A stretch of 64,000 nt of DNA from DATDAH01 sp963845425 (GCA_963845425.1 CAWJSC010000016.1:269629-333628), one strand, 5' to 3'. Shown: positions 36,184-45,631, numbered from the stretch's first letter. Translations and numbers: made by a program. The notes: a model not told the origin generated them from the sequence alone.

Positions 36184-38346
36184 CTAGGTCGGGGCCGACA
36201 GCGCCCCCGAGCCCGGCACCAGCAGGGAGGGCGGGGTGGGCTGCGCCGCGGAGGGCCGCGAGGGCGGGGTGGGCTGAGCCGCGGCAAGCAGCGAGGCCAG
36301 CGCGACCGGGCCGCGGGGCCCCGCGTAGAAGAACCCCTGGGCCCAGGCGATGCCCACCGCGCACACCACTTGGTGCTGCTCGTAGGTCTCGACCCCCTCG
36401 GCCACGACCTGCAGGTCCAGGCCGGCGCACAGATCCACCACGGCCGCCATGAAGTCCGGCCCCGCCGTGGCCACCGACGCCAGGAAGGCCCGATCCAGCT
36501 TCACCAGGTCGATGGGCAGGCGGTGCAGGTGGGCCAGGGAGGAGTACCCCACACCGAAGTCGTCGAGGGCCAGGCCGATGCCGCGGGCCCGCAGGCGATC
36601 GAGGGTCGGGGCCACGCTGTCGGCGTTGAGGATCATGGCCCGTTCGGTGAGCTCCACCCAGAGCTGGGTCCCCTGGCCACCGGGTGAGTCCAGGAAGGCA
36701 TCGATGCGCTTCTCCAGCTCCGGGCCGACCTCGGCCACGGTGATGTTCACCGACAGGGGCAGGTCGGCCAGGGCCGGGGCCTCGGTCCGCCAGCGGGCGC
36801 GGTCCAGCGCCACCCGATCCAGCACGCACCAGTCGAGCACGGCGGCCAGGCCCATCTCCTCGGCCACGGCCAGGAAGTCACCGGGCCGCAGCAGGCCGAG
36901 CTTCGGATGGCGCCAGCGGGCGAGCGCCTCTATGCCACAGATCCGGCCGGTCGCGGTCTCGACCATCGGCTGGTAGTGGACCTCGACGGCGTCGGTGCTG
37001 AAGCCGTGCTCGAGGTGCTCCCGGATCCCCAGCGAGGACGCCGCACGCGAGCGCATCGAGGGCCGGAACGACCGCCAACGGCCCTTGCCCGCCTGCTTGG
37101 CGGCGTACATGGCGAGGTCGGCGTCGGCGACCAGCTCCTCCACGCCGCGGGCGTCGTCGCGTCCCGCGATCAGCGACGCGATGCCGACGCTGGCGCCGAC
37201 CCGCAGCCGGCGCCCACCCACGGTGAAGGGGGCGTCGAAGAGGGCCACGATCTCCGCGGCCAGGCGCTCGGCGTCGTCCGCCGAGCCCGACTCGTCGAGG
37301 AGCACCGCGAACTCGTCACCGCCCACCCGGGCCACGGTGTCGGTGGCCCGGAACCGGTTCGTGAGCCGGTCGGCCACGCCCCGCAGGAGCTCGTCGCCGG
37401 CCGCGTGGCCGAGGGCGTCGTTGACCGTCTTGAAGTCGTCGAGGTCGACGAAGGCGATGGACAGGCCCGCGCCGTAGCGGCGGTGCCGGTGGTGGGCGAC
37501 GGTCACCCGGTCATGGAACAAGGCTCGGTTGGCCAGGCCGGTCAGCGGGTCGTGCAGGCTGCGGTGCTCCAGCTCGCGCTGGAGCTCCCGCTGGTCGGTC
37601 ACGTCCCGGAGCTGACCGAAGACGAGGCGCACGCCGTCGGGGTCCTCGACCATCGACACGGTGAGCTCACCCATCCGCACGGTGCCGTCCTTGCGGACGA
37701 TGCGCTTGTCGGTGGTGAAGCTGGGCCGCTCACCCTGGATCACCGCGACCATGGCGTCCTGCTCAGCCGCCAGCTCCTCGGGGTCGGTGAGGGCCTGATA
37801 GGTCTCGGCCAGGAGCTCGGCCTCGGAGCGACCGACCAGATCGCAGAACGCGGGGTTGACCTTCACGAAACGCCCGTCCAGGGTGCACAGGGTCATCCCG
37901 ATGGGGTTGTGGGCGAAGGTGTGGTCCAGGACCCGCTCGGCCGAAGCCCGGCCCCGCTCGGCCGCCCGACGCTCGGTGATGTCCCGGATGGCCAGGATCA
38001 AGCCACCGAAGCGCTCGTCCTGGAGCCGGTTCGTGGCGACCAGCTCGACCTGACGCCACGCGCCGGTCTCCGTGCGGACCCGAACCTCGATGGGATCGCC
38101 GGGCCGGTCCGTCCGGATGAGCATCGACTCGAGGGAGCCCAAGGCGAGCGCCAGGTCGTCGGGGTGCACGAGGTCCAGAACCGATCGACCGCGCCAGGCG
38201 TCGAGGTCGTAGCCGAACAGGGCCTGGGCGGCGGGGTTGGCGTAGAGGAGGACACCGTTCTCGTCGATGACCGCGACGACATCGGCCGACGCCTCCACGA
38301 GGAGGGCCAGCCAGCGGTCGTCGACCGGTCGCGGCGCGGCACCCAT
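36184..38346 (-). CDS. PAS-PAS-GGDEF-EAL cyclic-di-GMP protein
   Basis: 720 residues. Two PAS domains (about 10-130 and 140-265), then GGDEF with an intact ARVGGDEFAVL active site and an I-site RATD five residues before it, then EAL with EALARW, DDFGVGYSS, LVKLDR and AEGVE, all key residues present. It could therefore both make and degrade c-di-GMP. No transmembrane helix, so it is cytoplasmic and would sense a small ligand through PAS. The C-terminus has an AAQPTPPS duplication encoded by a 25-bp direct repeat. ATG 38346. Confidence 0.92.
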   Translation of the reverse strand: MGAAPRPVDDRWLALLVEASADVVAVIDENGVLLYANPAAQALFGYDLDAWRGRSVLDLVHPDDLALALGSLESMLIRTDRPGDPIEVRVRTETGAWRQVELVATNRLQDERFGGLILAIRDITERRAAERGRASAERVLDHTFAHNPIGMTLCTLDGRFVKVNPAFCDLVGRSEAELLAETYQALTDPEELAAEQDAMVAVIQGERPSFTTDKRIVRKDGTVRMGELTVSMVEDPDGVRLVFGQLRDVTDQRELQRELEHRSLHDPLTGLANRALFHDRVTVAHHRHRRYGAGLSIAFVDLDDFKTVNDALGHAAGDELLRGVADRLTNRFRATDTVARVGGDEFAVLLDESGSADDAERLAAEIVALFDAPFTVGGRRLRVGASVGIASLIAGRDDARGVEELVADADLAMYAAKQAGKGRWRSFRPSMRSRAASSLGIREHLEHGFSTDAVEVHYQPMVETATGRICGIEALARWRHPKLGLLRPGDFLAVAEEMGLAAVLDWCVLDRVALDRARWRTEAPALADLPLSVNITVAEVGPELEKRIDAFLDSPGGQGTQLWVELTERAMILNADSVAPTLDRLRARGIGLALDDFGVGYSSLAHLHRLPIDLVKLDRAFLASVATAGPDFMAAVVDLCAGLDLQVVAEGVETYEQHQVVCAVGIAWAQGFFYAGPRGPVALASLLAAAQPTPPSRPSAAQPTPPSLLVPGSGALSAPT
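36227..36284. repeat. 25-bp direct repeat in the 3' end of the GGDEF-EAL gene
   Basis: Copies at 36227-36251 and 36260-36284 (gagggcggggtgggctg[c/a]gc...) differ at one base and are 33 bp apart, so the reading frame is kept. They encode the repeated AAQPTPPS tail. Confidence 0.75.
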
Positions 38347-38453
38347 GGTCCTACTGGTCGGTCGGAGCCAGCCCGAACTGACCACTCGCCACGGCCGGTG
38401 GAGGTGTCCGGATCCGGCCAGATCGGGCAAGCTGACGGGGGGATCATGCGACC

Positions 38454-39839
38454 ATGAGCACGCTCGAGTACACCGGCGTCCGCACCACGGGCATCTACTG
38501 CCGACCGGGCTGCGGCGGCCGCCCCCACGCCGAGAACACGACGGCGTACCGATCCGCCGCGGCGGCCGAGGCGGCCGGGCTGCGGGCCTGCTTCCAGTGC
38601 CGGCCGTACCGGGTGTCGGACCTCGAGGACTGGGTGGACGGCCCCGAGCTGGTCTGCCGGGCCGTGCGCCTGGTCATCGACGGCTATCTGGATCTCCGCA
38701 CCGAGACCGAGCTGGCCGCCCACATCGGCGTGAGCGCCCGCCACCTGCGCCGCCTCTTCGCCGAGCAGGTCGGCGCCACCCCGGACCAGGTCGCCCGGTC
38801 CCGCCGGGCCCACTTCGCCCGGCGGCTGCTCGACGACACCGACCTCTCGTTGACCGACATCGCGTTCGCCGCGGGCTTCGGCAGTGTCCGGCAGTTCAAC
38901 CGGACGATGCAGGACACGTTCCGGTCCTCGCCCCGGGACCTGCGGGCACGGCGCCGCAAGGCCGACCGGCTGACCGCCGACGGGGGGCTGGCGTTGCGCC
39001 TGCCCTTCGCCGCGCCGCTCGACTGGGCGGCGCTGCTGGAGTGGTTCGGGCGCCGGGCGGTGGACGGTGTGGAGGTGGTCGACGGCGAGACCTACCGCCG
39101 CACGATCCTGGTCGACGGTGAGCCGGGGGTGATCGAGGTCACGCGCGGCGGCGAGGACCACCTGCTCCTGCGGGCCCACCTGCCCTACTGGGAGGGGCTG
39201 ATCCACGTCGTCCAGCAGGTGCGTCGGATGTTCGGACTGGACCACGAACCCGCCACGGACGACCGCTTCGCCTCGGATCCGACGCTGGCCCTGCTGGTGG
39301 CCGAGCGGCCGGGCCTGCGGGTGCCGGGGAGCTGGGACGGTTTCGAGGTCGGCGTCCGGGCCATCCTCGGCCAGCAGGTCACGGTCACCGGGGCGCGGAC
39401 GTTGGCGGGTCGACTGGTGCACCAGCTGGGGACCCTGGTGCCGGGATTGCAGGAGCTGGGCCTGACCCACACCTTCCCGGCGGCGGCGGTCGTAGCCGAC
39501 GGCGACCTGAAGGGCGTGGGCCTGACGGGAGCCCGGATCACGGCGCTCGGGGCGTTCGCTTCGGCCGTCCGGGACGGCGAGGTGCGGCTCGACGGCAGCG
39601 TGTCCCTGGAGGACTTCGTCGCTTCGGTGGTGGACCTGCCGGGGCTGGGTGACTGGACAGCGCAGTACCTCGCGCTCCGGCTCGGCGAGGCCGACGCCTT
39701 CCCCGCCGGTGACCTCGGACTCCGCAAGGCCCTCGCCAACGGCACCGTGCCGACAGCCCGGGAGGTGGAGCAGCGCGCCGAGGCCTGGCGCCCCTGGCGG
39801 GCGTCGGCGGCGATTCACCTTTGGGCCATGCGGCCTTGA
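38454..39839 (+). CDS. Ada-like N-terminal domain fused to AlkA-type DNA-3-methyladenine glycosylase
   Basis: 461 residues. The N-terminal zinc motif C-x3-C...C-x2-C (GIYCRPGCGG, CFQCRP) is the methyl-phosphotriester-sensing part of Ada, followed by an AraC-type HTH (FAAGFGSVRQFNRTMQDTF). The second half is an AlkA/HhH-GPD glycosylase with the hairpin LPGLGDWTAQY carrying the catalytic Asp. Fusion of sensor/regulator and base-excision enzyme is known in actinobacteria (AdaA-AlkA). It should remove alkylated bases and activate its own transcription on alkylation damage. Confidence 0.93.
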   Translation: MSTLEYTGVRTTGIYCRPGCGGRPHAENTTAYRSAAAAEAAGLRACFQCRPYRVSDLEDWVDGPELVCRAVRLVIDGYLDLRTETELAAHIGVSARHLRRLFAEQVGATPDQVARSRRAHFARRLLDDTDLSLTDIAFAAGFGSVRQFNRTMQDTFRSSPRDLRARRRKADRLTADGGLALRLPFAAPLDWAALLEWFGRRAVDGVEVVDGETYRRTILVDGEPGVIEVTRGGEDHLLLRAHLPYWEGLIHVVQQVRRMFGLDHEPATDDRFASDPTLALLVAERPGLRVPGSWDGFEVGVRAILGQQVTVTGARTLAGRLVHQLGTLVPGLQELGLTHTFPAAAVVADGDLKGVGLTGARITALGAFASAVRDGEVRLDGSVSLEDFVASVVDLPGLGDWTAQYLALRLGEADAFPAGDLGLRKALANGTVPTAREVEQRAEAWRPWRASAAIHLWAMRP

Positions 39840-39868
39840 GGGGTTCAGCGGATCACGAAGACGGGCAG

Positions 39869-40237
39869 ATGGACGAGGCCCGGGTGGACCGGTGGGTGTG
39901 GGCGGTGCGGGTGTTCAAGACCCGGTCCGCGGCGACGGCCGCTTGCCGAGGTGGGCACGTGAAGGTGAACGGGCGCACGGCCAAGCCGGCGACGGTGGTG
40001 CGGGTGGGCGACCGGGTCGAGGCCAAGGTGGGTCAGCGACGGCGGGTGCTCGAGGTGGCCCGGGTGATCGACGCCCGGGTCGGGGCACCGGTCGCGGCCG
40101 AGTGCATCGTGGACCACTCGCCGCCCGAGCCGGCCCGGGCCGCCCCGGTCCCGGTGCCGACCCGGGAACCCGGGAGCGGTCGACCGACCAAGAAGGACCG
40201 CCGACAGCTGGACCGCAGCCGCGGTCGACGGGGCTGA
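39869..40237 (+). CDS. S4-domain RNA-binding protein (Hsp15-like)
   Basis: 122 residues. The S4 fold is complete: MDEARVDRWVWAVRVFKTRSAATAACRGGHVKVNGRTAKPATVVRVGDRVE, followed by a proline-rich basic tail. Hsp15 homologues bind stalled 50S subunits and recycle them. ATG 39869; a longer upstream frame is less likely. Convergent with the ECF sigma gene via a hairpin holding both stops. Confidence 0.87.
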   Translation: MDEARVDRWVWAVRVFKTRSAATAACRGGHVKVNGRTAKPATVVRVGDRVEAKVGQRRRVLEVARVIDARVGAPVAAECIVDHSPPEPARAAPVPVPTREPGSGRPTKKDRRQLDRSRGRRG

Positions 40238-40251
40238 TCCGGGCTCAGCCC
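40231..40251. terminator. Bidirectional terminator-like hairpin
   Basis: gggctga / tcagccc, 7-bp stem with a 7-nt loop; it holds the S4-gene TGA in the left arm and the sigma-gene stop in the right arm. Confidence 0.55.
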
Positions 40252-41240
40252 ACGGGCCGGTCGGGGTCCTCGGGCAGGCCGAACAACGGGAACAGGACGT
40301 CGGTGTCCAGGAACGAGTTGACGGCGGTGACCCTGCCGTCGGCCATCTCGATGACCTGCACGGCCCAGGGCTCCCAGGCGCCCTCGGGAGCGGGCCGGTA
40401 CTGGCCGAAGGCGAAGGTGCCGTTCGCCGCGACCGGGATGCAGCGGGAGCCGGCGCAGCCGTGGCCCGGGCCCTCCATCCAGCCCCGCACGTTCTCCGGG
40501 CCCTGCAGCCACAGGGCGTAGGGAGGCATGGACAGCGTGGCGTCCTCGTGCAGGAGGGCGGCGAGGGCGTCCATGTCGTAGCGCTCGAAGGCATCGAGGA
40601 ACCTCGCCGCCAGCGCCTCGTCGGCGTCACCGACCGTCGGGGCGGGGTCCTCGGTGGACAGGCCCCGCTCGGCCATGGTCGCCCGGGCCCGCTGCAGGGC
40701 GCTGTTGACCGAGGCCACCGACGTCTCCAGCAGGTCGGCCACCTCGGCGGTCGGCCACCTCAGGACCTCCCGCAGGATGAGCACGGCCCGCTGCCGGGGT
40801 GGCAGGTGCTGGAGGGCGGCGACGAAGGCCAGGCGCACGGTGTCCCGGGCCGCAGCCCGCTCCGCGGGATCGCCCTCGGACGGCAGCACCCGACCGTCGG
40901 GGACGGGCTGGAGCCAGAAGGCCTCGGGCCGGGCGTCGCCCAGGACCGCCTCCCCGATGGGCGAGGACGGACCCAGCTCCACCGGGCGGGCCCGGCGCTG
41001 GCGACCCTCGAGCATCGTCAGGCAGACGTTGGTGGCGATGCGGTGCAGCCAGGTGCTCACCTGCGAGCGGCCCTCGAAGCGGTCATAGCTGCGCCAGGCC
41101 CGGACCATCGTCTCCTGGACGGCGTCGTCGGCCTCGAAGCCCGAACCCAGCATCCGGTAGCAGTGGGCCGTGAGCTGGACCCGGTACCGGTCCAGCTCCG
41201 GCCCCAGCTCCTCGGCGGTCAGCGTGGCGGTGTCGGCCAT
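40245..41240 (-). CDS. ECF-type sigma factor with C-terminal SnoaL-like domain (SigG-like)
   Basis: 331 residues. Sigma2 (LTAHCYRMLGSGFEADDAVQETMVRAWRS, FEGRSQVSTWLHRIATNVCL) and sigma4 (LPPRQRAVLILREVLRWPTAEVADLLETSVASVNSALQRAR) domains are followed by an NTF2/SnoaL-like domain (FLDAFERYDMDALAALLHEDATLSMPPYALWLQGP). In SigG/SigJ-type factors this extension takes the place of a separate anti-sigma factor and controls activity. No anti-sigma gene lies beside it here. ATG 41240. Confidence 0.9.
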   Translation of the reverse strand: MADTATLTAEELGPELDRYRVQLTAHCYRMLGSGFEADDAVQETMVRAWRSYDRFEGRSQVSTWLHRIATNVCLTMLEGRQRRARPVELGPSSPIGEAVLGDARPEAFWLQPVPDGRVLPSEGDPAERAAARDTVRLAFVAALQHLPPRQRAVLILREVLRWPTAEVADLLETSVASVNSALQRARATMAERGLSTEDPAPTVGDADEALAARFLDAFERYDMDALAALLHEDATLSMPPYALWLQGPENVRGWMEGPGHGCAGSRCIPVAANGTFAFGQYRPAPEGAWEPWAVQVIEMADGRVTAVNSFLDTDVLFPLFGLPEDPDRPVG

Positions 41241-41340
41241 CGTCCCAGGGTAGGACGCCCCGATCCGGGGGCGGCCACGGGCTCAGGCCCGACGGCTCAG
41301 GCCCGGCTCGCCCATCCGGTTCGCTCACCCCGGACGCGAC

Positions 41341-41373
41341 GAAGGGGGGCGGGCCGTAGCCCGCCTCCCCTTC
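41341..41373. terminator. Terminator-like hairpin after the multicopper oxidase
   Basis: gaaggggggcgggc (41341-41354) and gcccgcctccccttc (41359-41373) pair with one bulged base around a 4-nt loop, just beyond the stop of the minus-strand oxidase gene. No T-run. Confidence 0.65.
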
Positions 41374-41379
41374 CCGAGC

Positions 41380-42765
41380 TCACTCCACGACGACGGCGGT
41401 GACCATGCCGAACATCCCGGTCTCCCGCTCGGCATGGCTGAGGATGTGGCAGTGCCAGACCCAGGTGCCCCGCTCTTCGAGCTGGACCAGCACCGAGTAC
41501 CGCTCACCGGGCGCCACGTTGAGCGTGTCCACCGTGTACGGGTTGTTCAGGGGGTACCCGTCCTTGGCGATCACGATCTGGTCGAACTGGTGGAGGTGCA
41601 TGGGGTGGATCATCGACCCCTCGTTGGCGTAGGTGATCAAGACCCAGTCGCCCCGGTTCCCCACCACCGGGGCCGTGGCCGGGAAGCTCTTCCCGTTGAG
41701 CGAGAGGCCGATGGCGCCGGTGTCGTTGAGCACCATGGGGATCTCCTGGGCGATCTCCACGTTGTCGGGCACCGGCTGGCCGCCGATGGTCTGGCCCTCG
41801 GGGAGGGGCAGGTCACCGACGTAGAACATGCCCAGCAGGCCGTTGGGGACCGTCATCTGGGCGTGGTGGTGGGCGTGGTACATGGCCACCGCCACCTCGT
41901 CGGTGGTGAACTCGTAGGTGAAGCTCTCGCCCGGCTGGATCAGGTCCTGGGTGATCGGGGCGACGCCGTCCATCGTGTTGGGCACGTTGATGCCGTGGAT
42001 GTGGAGGTCCGTGGCCATGGGCAGCTCGTTGATGACCTCGACCTCGACCCGGTCACCGATGTCCACGAACATCTGCGGCCCGGGGACGATGCCGTTGTAG
42101 CTCCAGGCGTCGACGACCTGGCCGGGGGCCACCTCCCACGGGGTGATGGCCGCGGTCAGCTCGAAGTGCTTGGTGCCGTCGGGAAGGATCTCGGGCTCGA
42201 GGACCTGGTTGCCCGCGCCCTCGGTCTCGGCCGGGAACTGGCTGATGCTCTCGTTCATGGCGGCCGACATGGCCTCGTAGTCCATCGCGTCGTGGTTGGC
42301 CATGGTGGTGTCGGTGGCCGCGGCGGTCTCGCCGGCTCCCCCGGCGGTGACCTCTAGGGTCCCGGTCATGCCCGCTTCGGCGTGACCGGCGATGAGGCAG
42401 GACACCTCATAGGAGCCCATGGCGAGGGAGGAGACGTCCAGCTCCTCGGCGCCGCCCGTCGGGATGTCGGGCGTGGCCAGATCCGTGTCGGCGATCGTGA
42501 GGTTGTGGGCGGTCGCCCCGTCGTTGGTGACGTGCAACGAGCCCCCCTCGGGCACGCTGATGGCCGACGGGTCGATGGCGAAGTCGCTGAGCGACACGTG
42601 GACCGGGGCCGCCGCACCACCTCCGGACGTACTGCTGCTGCTGCCGTCGTCGCCGGCGGCGAGGACGACGGCGGTGAAGCCCAGCACCAGGGCCATCACC
42701 GCGGCGACGCCGAACAGGGCGACCATGCCGCTGCTGCTGCCGTTCTTCGAGGTCTCTTCGGACAC
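41380..42765 (-). CDS. Multicopper oxidase (two-domain nitrite-reductase/laccase-like) with N-terminal cupredoxin
   Basis: 461 residues. After one membrane helix (about 17-37) a cupredoxin-like domain follows with AHNLTI, SCLIAGHAEAGM (His, Cys, His, Met as in plastocyanin type-1 copper). Then a multicopper oxidase core: DLHIHGIN, MYHAHHHAQ, HPMHLHQF and WVWHCHILSHAERETGMFG, giving type-1, -2 and -3 style ligands. The protein sits outside the membrane. GTG 42765 has GGAGG 5 nt upstream. It lies downstream of csoR in the copper locus, so copper tolerance (cuprous oxidase) is favoured over nitrite reduction, but a DosR/DevR-like box upstream leaves a hypoxia link open. Confidence 0.9.
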   Translation of the reverse strand: MSEETSKNGSSSGMVALFGVAAVMALVLGFTAVVLAAGDDGSSSSTSGGGAAAPVHVSLSDFAIDPSAISVPEGGSLHVTNDGATAHNLTIADTDLATPDIPTGGAEELDVSSLAMGSYEVSCLIAGHAEAGMTGTLEVTAGGAGETAAATDTTMANHDAMDYEAMSAAMNESISQFPAETEGAGNQVLEPEILPDGTKHFELTAAITPWEVAPGQVVDAWSYNGIVPGPQMFVDIGDRVEVEVINELPMATDLHIHGINVPNTMDGVAPITQDLIQPGESFTYEFTTDEVAVAMYHAHHHAQMTVPNGLLGMFYVGDLPLPEGQTIGGQPVPDNVEIAQEIPMVLNDTGAIGLSLNGKSFPATAPVVGNRGDWVLITYANEGSMIHPMHLHQFDQIVIAKDGYPLNNPYTVDTLNVAPGERYSVLVQLEERGTWVWHCHILSHAERETGMFGMVTAVVVE

Positions 42766-42844
42766 CGTTCCTCCAGGAGTCGGGGGTATCGGAGCACTCG
42801 TGCACGGTCCGGCAGGTCGGGAGGGTCGACCGTCGCCCGTGGTC

Positions 42845-42858
42845 GGGACTTTGGTCCC
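42845..42858. promoter_or_regulatory. DosR/DevR-like box upstream of the multicopper oxidase
   Basis: GGGACTTTGGTCCC matches 13 of 14 core positions of the published DosR consensus GGGACTWWAGTCCC. It is 80-93 bp upstream of the GTG at 42765. No DevR/DevS genes are in the window. Confidence 0.45.
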
Positions 42859-42882
42859 TTTCTCGGCGCGCCGCCGCCCGTC

Positions 42883-43209
42883 TCAGGCCTTGACGAGGCG
42901 CTCGATCGCCCGGGTGGCCTCGGTCACCATCGTCTCCAGGGCCGCCGGGTCGCCGTCGGCCACGGCGTTCTTCACGCAGTGGCGGACGTGCTCGTCGAGA
43001 AGGCCCACGGCGACGGCCTGCAACGCCTTGGTGGCCGCGCTCACCTGCGTGAGCACGTCGATGCAGTAGGTGTCCGCCTCGATCATGCGCTCGATGCCCC
43101 GGACCTGGCCCTCGATGCGCCGGAGGCGCTTGGTGTAGTCGTCCTTGTTCATCGTGTAGCCACGCACGTTGTCGACCGTACCCTCCCCGGGTACCCCTGC
43201 CGGGCTCAT
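42883..43209 (-). CDS. csoR: CsoR-family copper-sensing repressor
   Basis: 108 residues, all-helical DUF156 repressor that loses DNA binding on Cu(I). The C-H-C ligand set is intact: DTYCIDVLTQ, then LLDEHVRHCVKN. KRLRRIEGQVRGIERMIE is the family N-terminal helix. ATG 43209 overlaps the copA stop (ATGA), keeping the overlap chain of the operon; GTG 43167 or ATG 43152 would match the shorter N-terminus of homologues and would leave a dyad operator (43178-43194) just upstream. Likely represses the whole copper operon. Confidence 0.9.
   Translation of the reverse strand: MSPAGVPGEGTVDNVRGYTMNKDDYTKRLRRIEGQVRGIERMIEADTYCIDVLTQVSAATKALQAVAVGLLDEHVRHCVKNAVADGDPAALETMVTEATRAIERLVKA
43178..43194. 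promoter_or_regulatory. CsoR-type operator near the start of csoR
   Basis: GTACCC-N5-GGGTAC, perfect 6-bp arms. Same arm sequence family and the same 5-nt spacing as the site upstream of copB at 47913-47929. Lies inside the longest csoR frame, or 11 bp before its GTG 43167. Confidence 0.6.
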
Positions 43210-45446
43210 CGGGTCTCGAACCGCCGGAGGCGGAGGCTGTTGGTCACCACGAACACACTGGAGAAGGCCATAGCGGCCCCGGCCAGCATCGGGTTGAGCA
43301 GACCGGCGGCGGCGAGGGGGAGGGCGGCCACGTTGTAGGCGAACGCCCAGAACAGGTTCCCCTTGATGGTCGCCAGGGTCCGCCGGGACAGCCGAACGGC
43401 GTCGGCCGCCGACCGCAGGTCGCCCCGCACCAGGGTGATGTCGCTGGCCTCGATGGCCACATCGGTCCCGGTGCCCATGGCGAGGCCGAGGTCGGCCTGG
43501 GCCAGGGCGGCGGCGTCATTGACGCCGTCGCCCACCATGGCCACGACCCGACCCTCGGCCTGCAGCCGCCGGATCTGCGCCACCTTGTCCTCCGGGAGGA
43601 CCTCGGCGATCACCTCGTCGATGCCGACCTCGGCCGCCACGGCTTCGGCGACCCGACGGTTGTCCCCGGTGAGCAGGACGGGGCGGAGCCCGAGGCCCCG
43701 GAGCTCGGCGACCGCCTCGGCCGAGGTGGCCTTGACCGTGTCGGCCACCACGAGCACGGCTCGGGCCTCGCCGTCCCAGCCGATCAGCACCGGGGTGCGG
43801 CCAGCGGCCTCGGCGGCCTCCTTCGCGACCCGGAGGGTGTCGGGCAGACGCAGCGACCAGTCGGCCAGAAACCGCTCACTGCCGGCGACGACGGCCCGAC
43901 CGGCCACGACGCCCTGGACGCCGAGACCCTGGGTGTTGGCGAACGACTCGGTCGCCTCGAGGGTCGCGCCCCGGGCGCGGGCACCCTCGGCCACCGCCCG
44001 GCCGATCGGGTGCTCGCTGGCGTCCTCGAGTGAGCCCCCGAGCCGCAGCACCTCCTCCTCGGTGGTGCCCTCCGCCGTCAGCACCTCGGCCAGGGCCATG
44101 TTCCCGGACGTCACGGTGCCGGTCTTGTCCAGCACGACGGTGTCGATGCGGCGGGTGGACTCGAGGATCTCCGGACCCTTGATGAGGATGCCGAGCTGGG
44201 CCCCCCGGCCGGTGCCGACCATCAGGGCCGTGGGCGTGGCCAGGCCGAGGGCGCAGGGGCAGGCGATGATCAGCACCGAGACCGCGGCGGTGAACGCGGC
44301 CGTGGCCGCGTCGGTCGCCGCCGCCGTGAGCCAGAACCCCAACGTGGCCGCGGCGAGGGTGATGACCACCGGGACGAACACGGCGGCCACCCGGTCGGCC
44401 AACCGCTGCACCGGCGCCTTGCCGGTCTGGGCGTCCTGTACGAGGGTGGCGATCTGGGCCAGCGCCGTGTCGGCCCCGACCCGGGTGGCCTGCACGACCA
44501 GCCGCCCACCGGCGTTCACCGTGGCCCCGGCGACGGCGTCCCCGGGGCCGACCTCGACCGGCACACTCTCGCCGGTGAGCAGCGACGCGTCGATCGCCGA
44601 GGTGCCCTCCTCGACGACCCCGTCGGTGGCGACCTTCTCCCCTGGCCGGACCACGAACCGGTCACCTACGGCGAGGTCCTCGATGGGGACCCGGACCTCG
44701 GTGCCGCCGCGGAGCACGGCCACGTCCTTTGCGCCCAGCTCCAGCAAGGTCCGCAGAGCCGCTCCCGAGCGCCGTTTGGCCCGGACCTCCAGGTACCGGC
44801 CGGTGAGGATGAAGACCGTCACCCCGGCCGCCACCTCGAGGTAGATCTGGGAATCGCCCGCGCCCGGCTCGGCGGTCCACGAGAAGCCGTGGGTCATGCC
44901 GATCTCCCCCGCCGTCCCCCAGAACAGGGCGTACAGCGACCAGCCGAAGGCGGCCAGGACCCCGACCGAGATCAGGGTGTCCATCGTGGCGGCCCCGTGC
45001 CGCAGGTTGACCCACGCCGCCCGGTGGAACGGCAGGGCCCCCCAGACCACGACGGGTGCCGCCAAGGTCAGGGAGAGCCACTGCCAGGCGTCGAACTGGG
45101 CCGCCGGCACCATGGCCAGCACCACCACGGGAACGGTGAGCGCGGTCGAGATCAGCAACCGGTTCCGCAGGTCGGCGACCTCCGGGTCGTCGTCGGCCTC
45201 CGACCCCGCCGCGGCGATCGGGCCCGGTTCGGCCGCGGTGTAGCCGGCCGCTTCGACCTCGGCGATCAGGGTGTCGGTGCCGACGCCCTCCGGCACGGTG
45301 ACGTGGGCCCGCTCGGTGGCGAAGTTGACCGTCGCCGAGACCCCCTCGAGCTTGTTCAGCCGCTTCTCGACCCGGGCGGCACAGGAGGCGCAGGTCATCC
45401 CGCCGATCTCCAGGTCGACCTCGGCGGGCAGGGTCGGCGACGTCAT
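43206..45446 (-). CDS. copA: Copper-translocating P-type ATPase (CopA, P1B-1)
   Basis: 746 residues; pumps Cu(I) out of the cytoplasm. N-terminal HMA domain with GMTCASC (residues about 16-22), eight helices, TGESVPV, the intramembrane CPC motif in IIACPCALGLATP, phosphorylation site DKTGTVT, HP motif SEHPIGRA, and GDGVNDAAALAQAD. Standard length. ATG 45446 overlaps the small His-rich gene upstream. CopZ, made in the same operon, probably delivers copper to the HMA domain. Confidence 0.95.
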   Translation of the reverse strand: MTSPTLPAEVDLEIGGMTCASCAARVEKRLNKLEGVSATVNFATERAHVTVPEGVGTDTLIAEVEAAGYTAAEPGPIAAAGSEADDDPEVADLRNRLLISTALTVPVVVLAMVPAAQFDAWQWLSLTLAAPVVVWGALPFHRAAWVNLRHGAATMDTLISVGVLAAFGWSLYALFWGTAGEIGMTHGFSWTAEPGAGDSQIYLEVAAGVTVFILTGRYLEVRAKRRSGAALRTLLELGAKDVAVLRGGTEVRVPIEDLAVGDRFVVRPGEKVATDGVVEEGTSAIDASLLTGESVPVEVGPGDAVAGATVNAGGRLVVQATRVGADTALAQIATLVQDAQTGKAPVQRLADRVAAVFVPVVITLAAATLGFWLTAAATDAATAAFTAAVSVLIIACPCALGLATPTALMVGTGRGAQLGILIKGPEILESTRRIDTVVLDKTGTVTSGNMALAEVLTAEGTTEEEVLRLGGSLEDASEHPIGRAVAEGARARGATLEATESFANTQGLGVQGVVAGRAVVAGSERFLADWSLRLPDTLRVAKEAAEAAGRTPVLIGWDGEARAVLVVADTVKATSAEAVAELRGLGLRPVLLTGDNRRVAEAVAAEVGIDEVIAEVLPEDKVAQIRRLQAEGRVVAMVGDGVNDAAALAQADLGLAMGTGTDVAIEASDITLVRGDLRSAADAVRLSRRTLATIKGNLFWAFAYNVAALPLAAAGLLNPMLAGAAMAFSSVFVVTNSLRLRRFETR

Positions 45447-45631
45447 CCCGGTGCCTCGTGGTCAGCCGGGTGCCCGACCGTCGTGGTCGGCGGGTCCTCG
45501 TCGTGGACCGCTGGGTGCTCGGACGTGTCGGTCACCTCGATCGGGCCGGCGACCGCGCCCACTGCGGCCCCGGCACCGAAGGCGGCGGTGAGACCGACGG
45601 CGAACGCCGCGAGCTTGACGACCGGCCTCAC
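45443..45631 (-). CDS. Small exported/anchored His-rich protein in the copper operon
   Basis: 62 residues: N-terminal helix (KLAAFAVGLTAAFGAGAAVGAVAG) with a Gly/Ala pattern, then PIEVTDTSEHPAVHDEDPPTTTVGHPADHEAPG with four His and several acidic residues. It could bind copper on the outer face. GTGA overlap with copZ upstream and ATGA overlap with copA downstream argue strongly that it is translated. Small proteins of this build occur in actinobacterial cop operons; role not established. Confidence 0.72.
   Translation of the reverse strand: MRPVVKLAAFAVGLTAAFGAGAAVGAVAGPIEVTDTSEHPAVHDEDPPTTTVGHPADHEAPG

Noticed and set aside
36907..38457. 516-codon plus-strand frame opposite the GGDEF-EAL gene
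   Set aside because: Antisense to a protein with all catalytic motifs; no family pattern.
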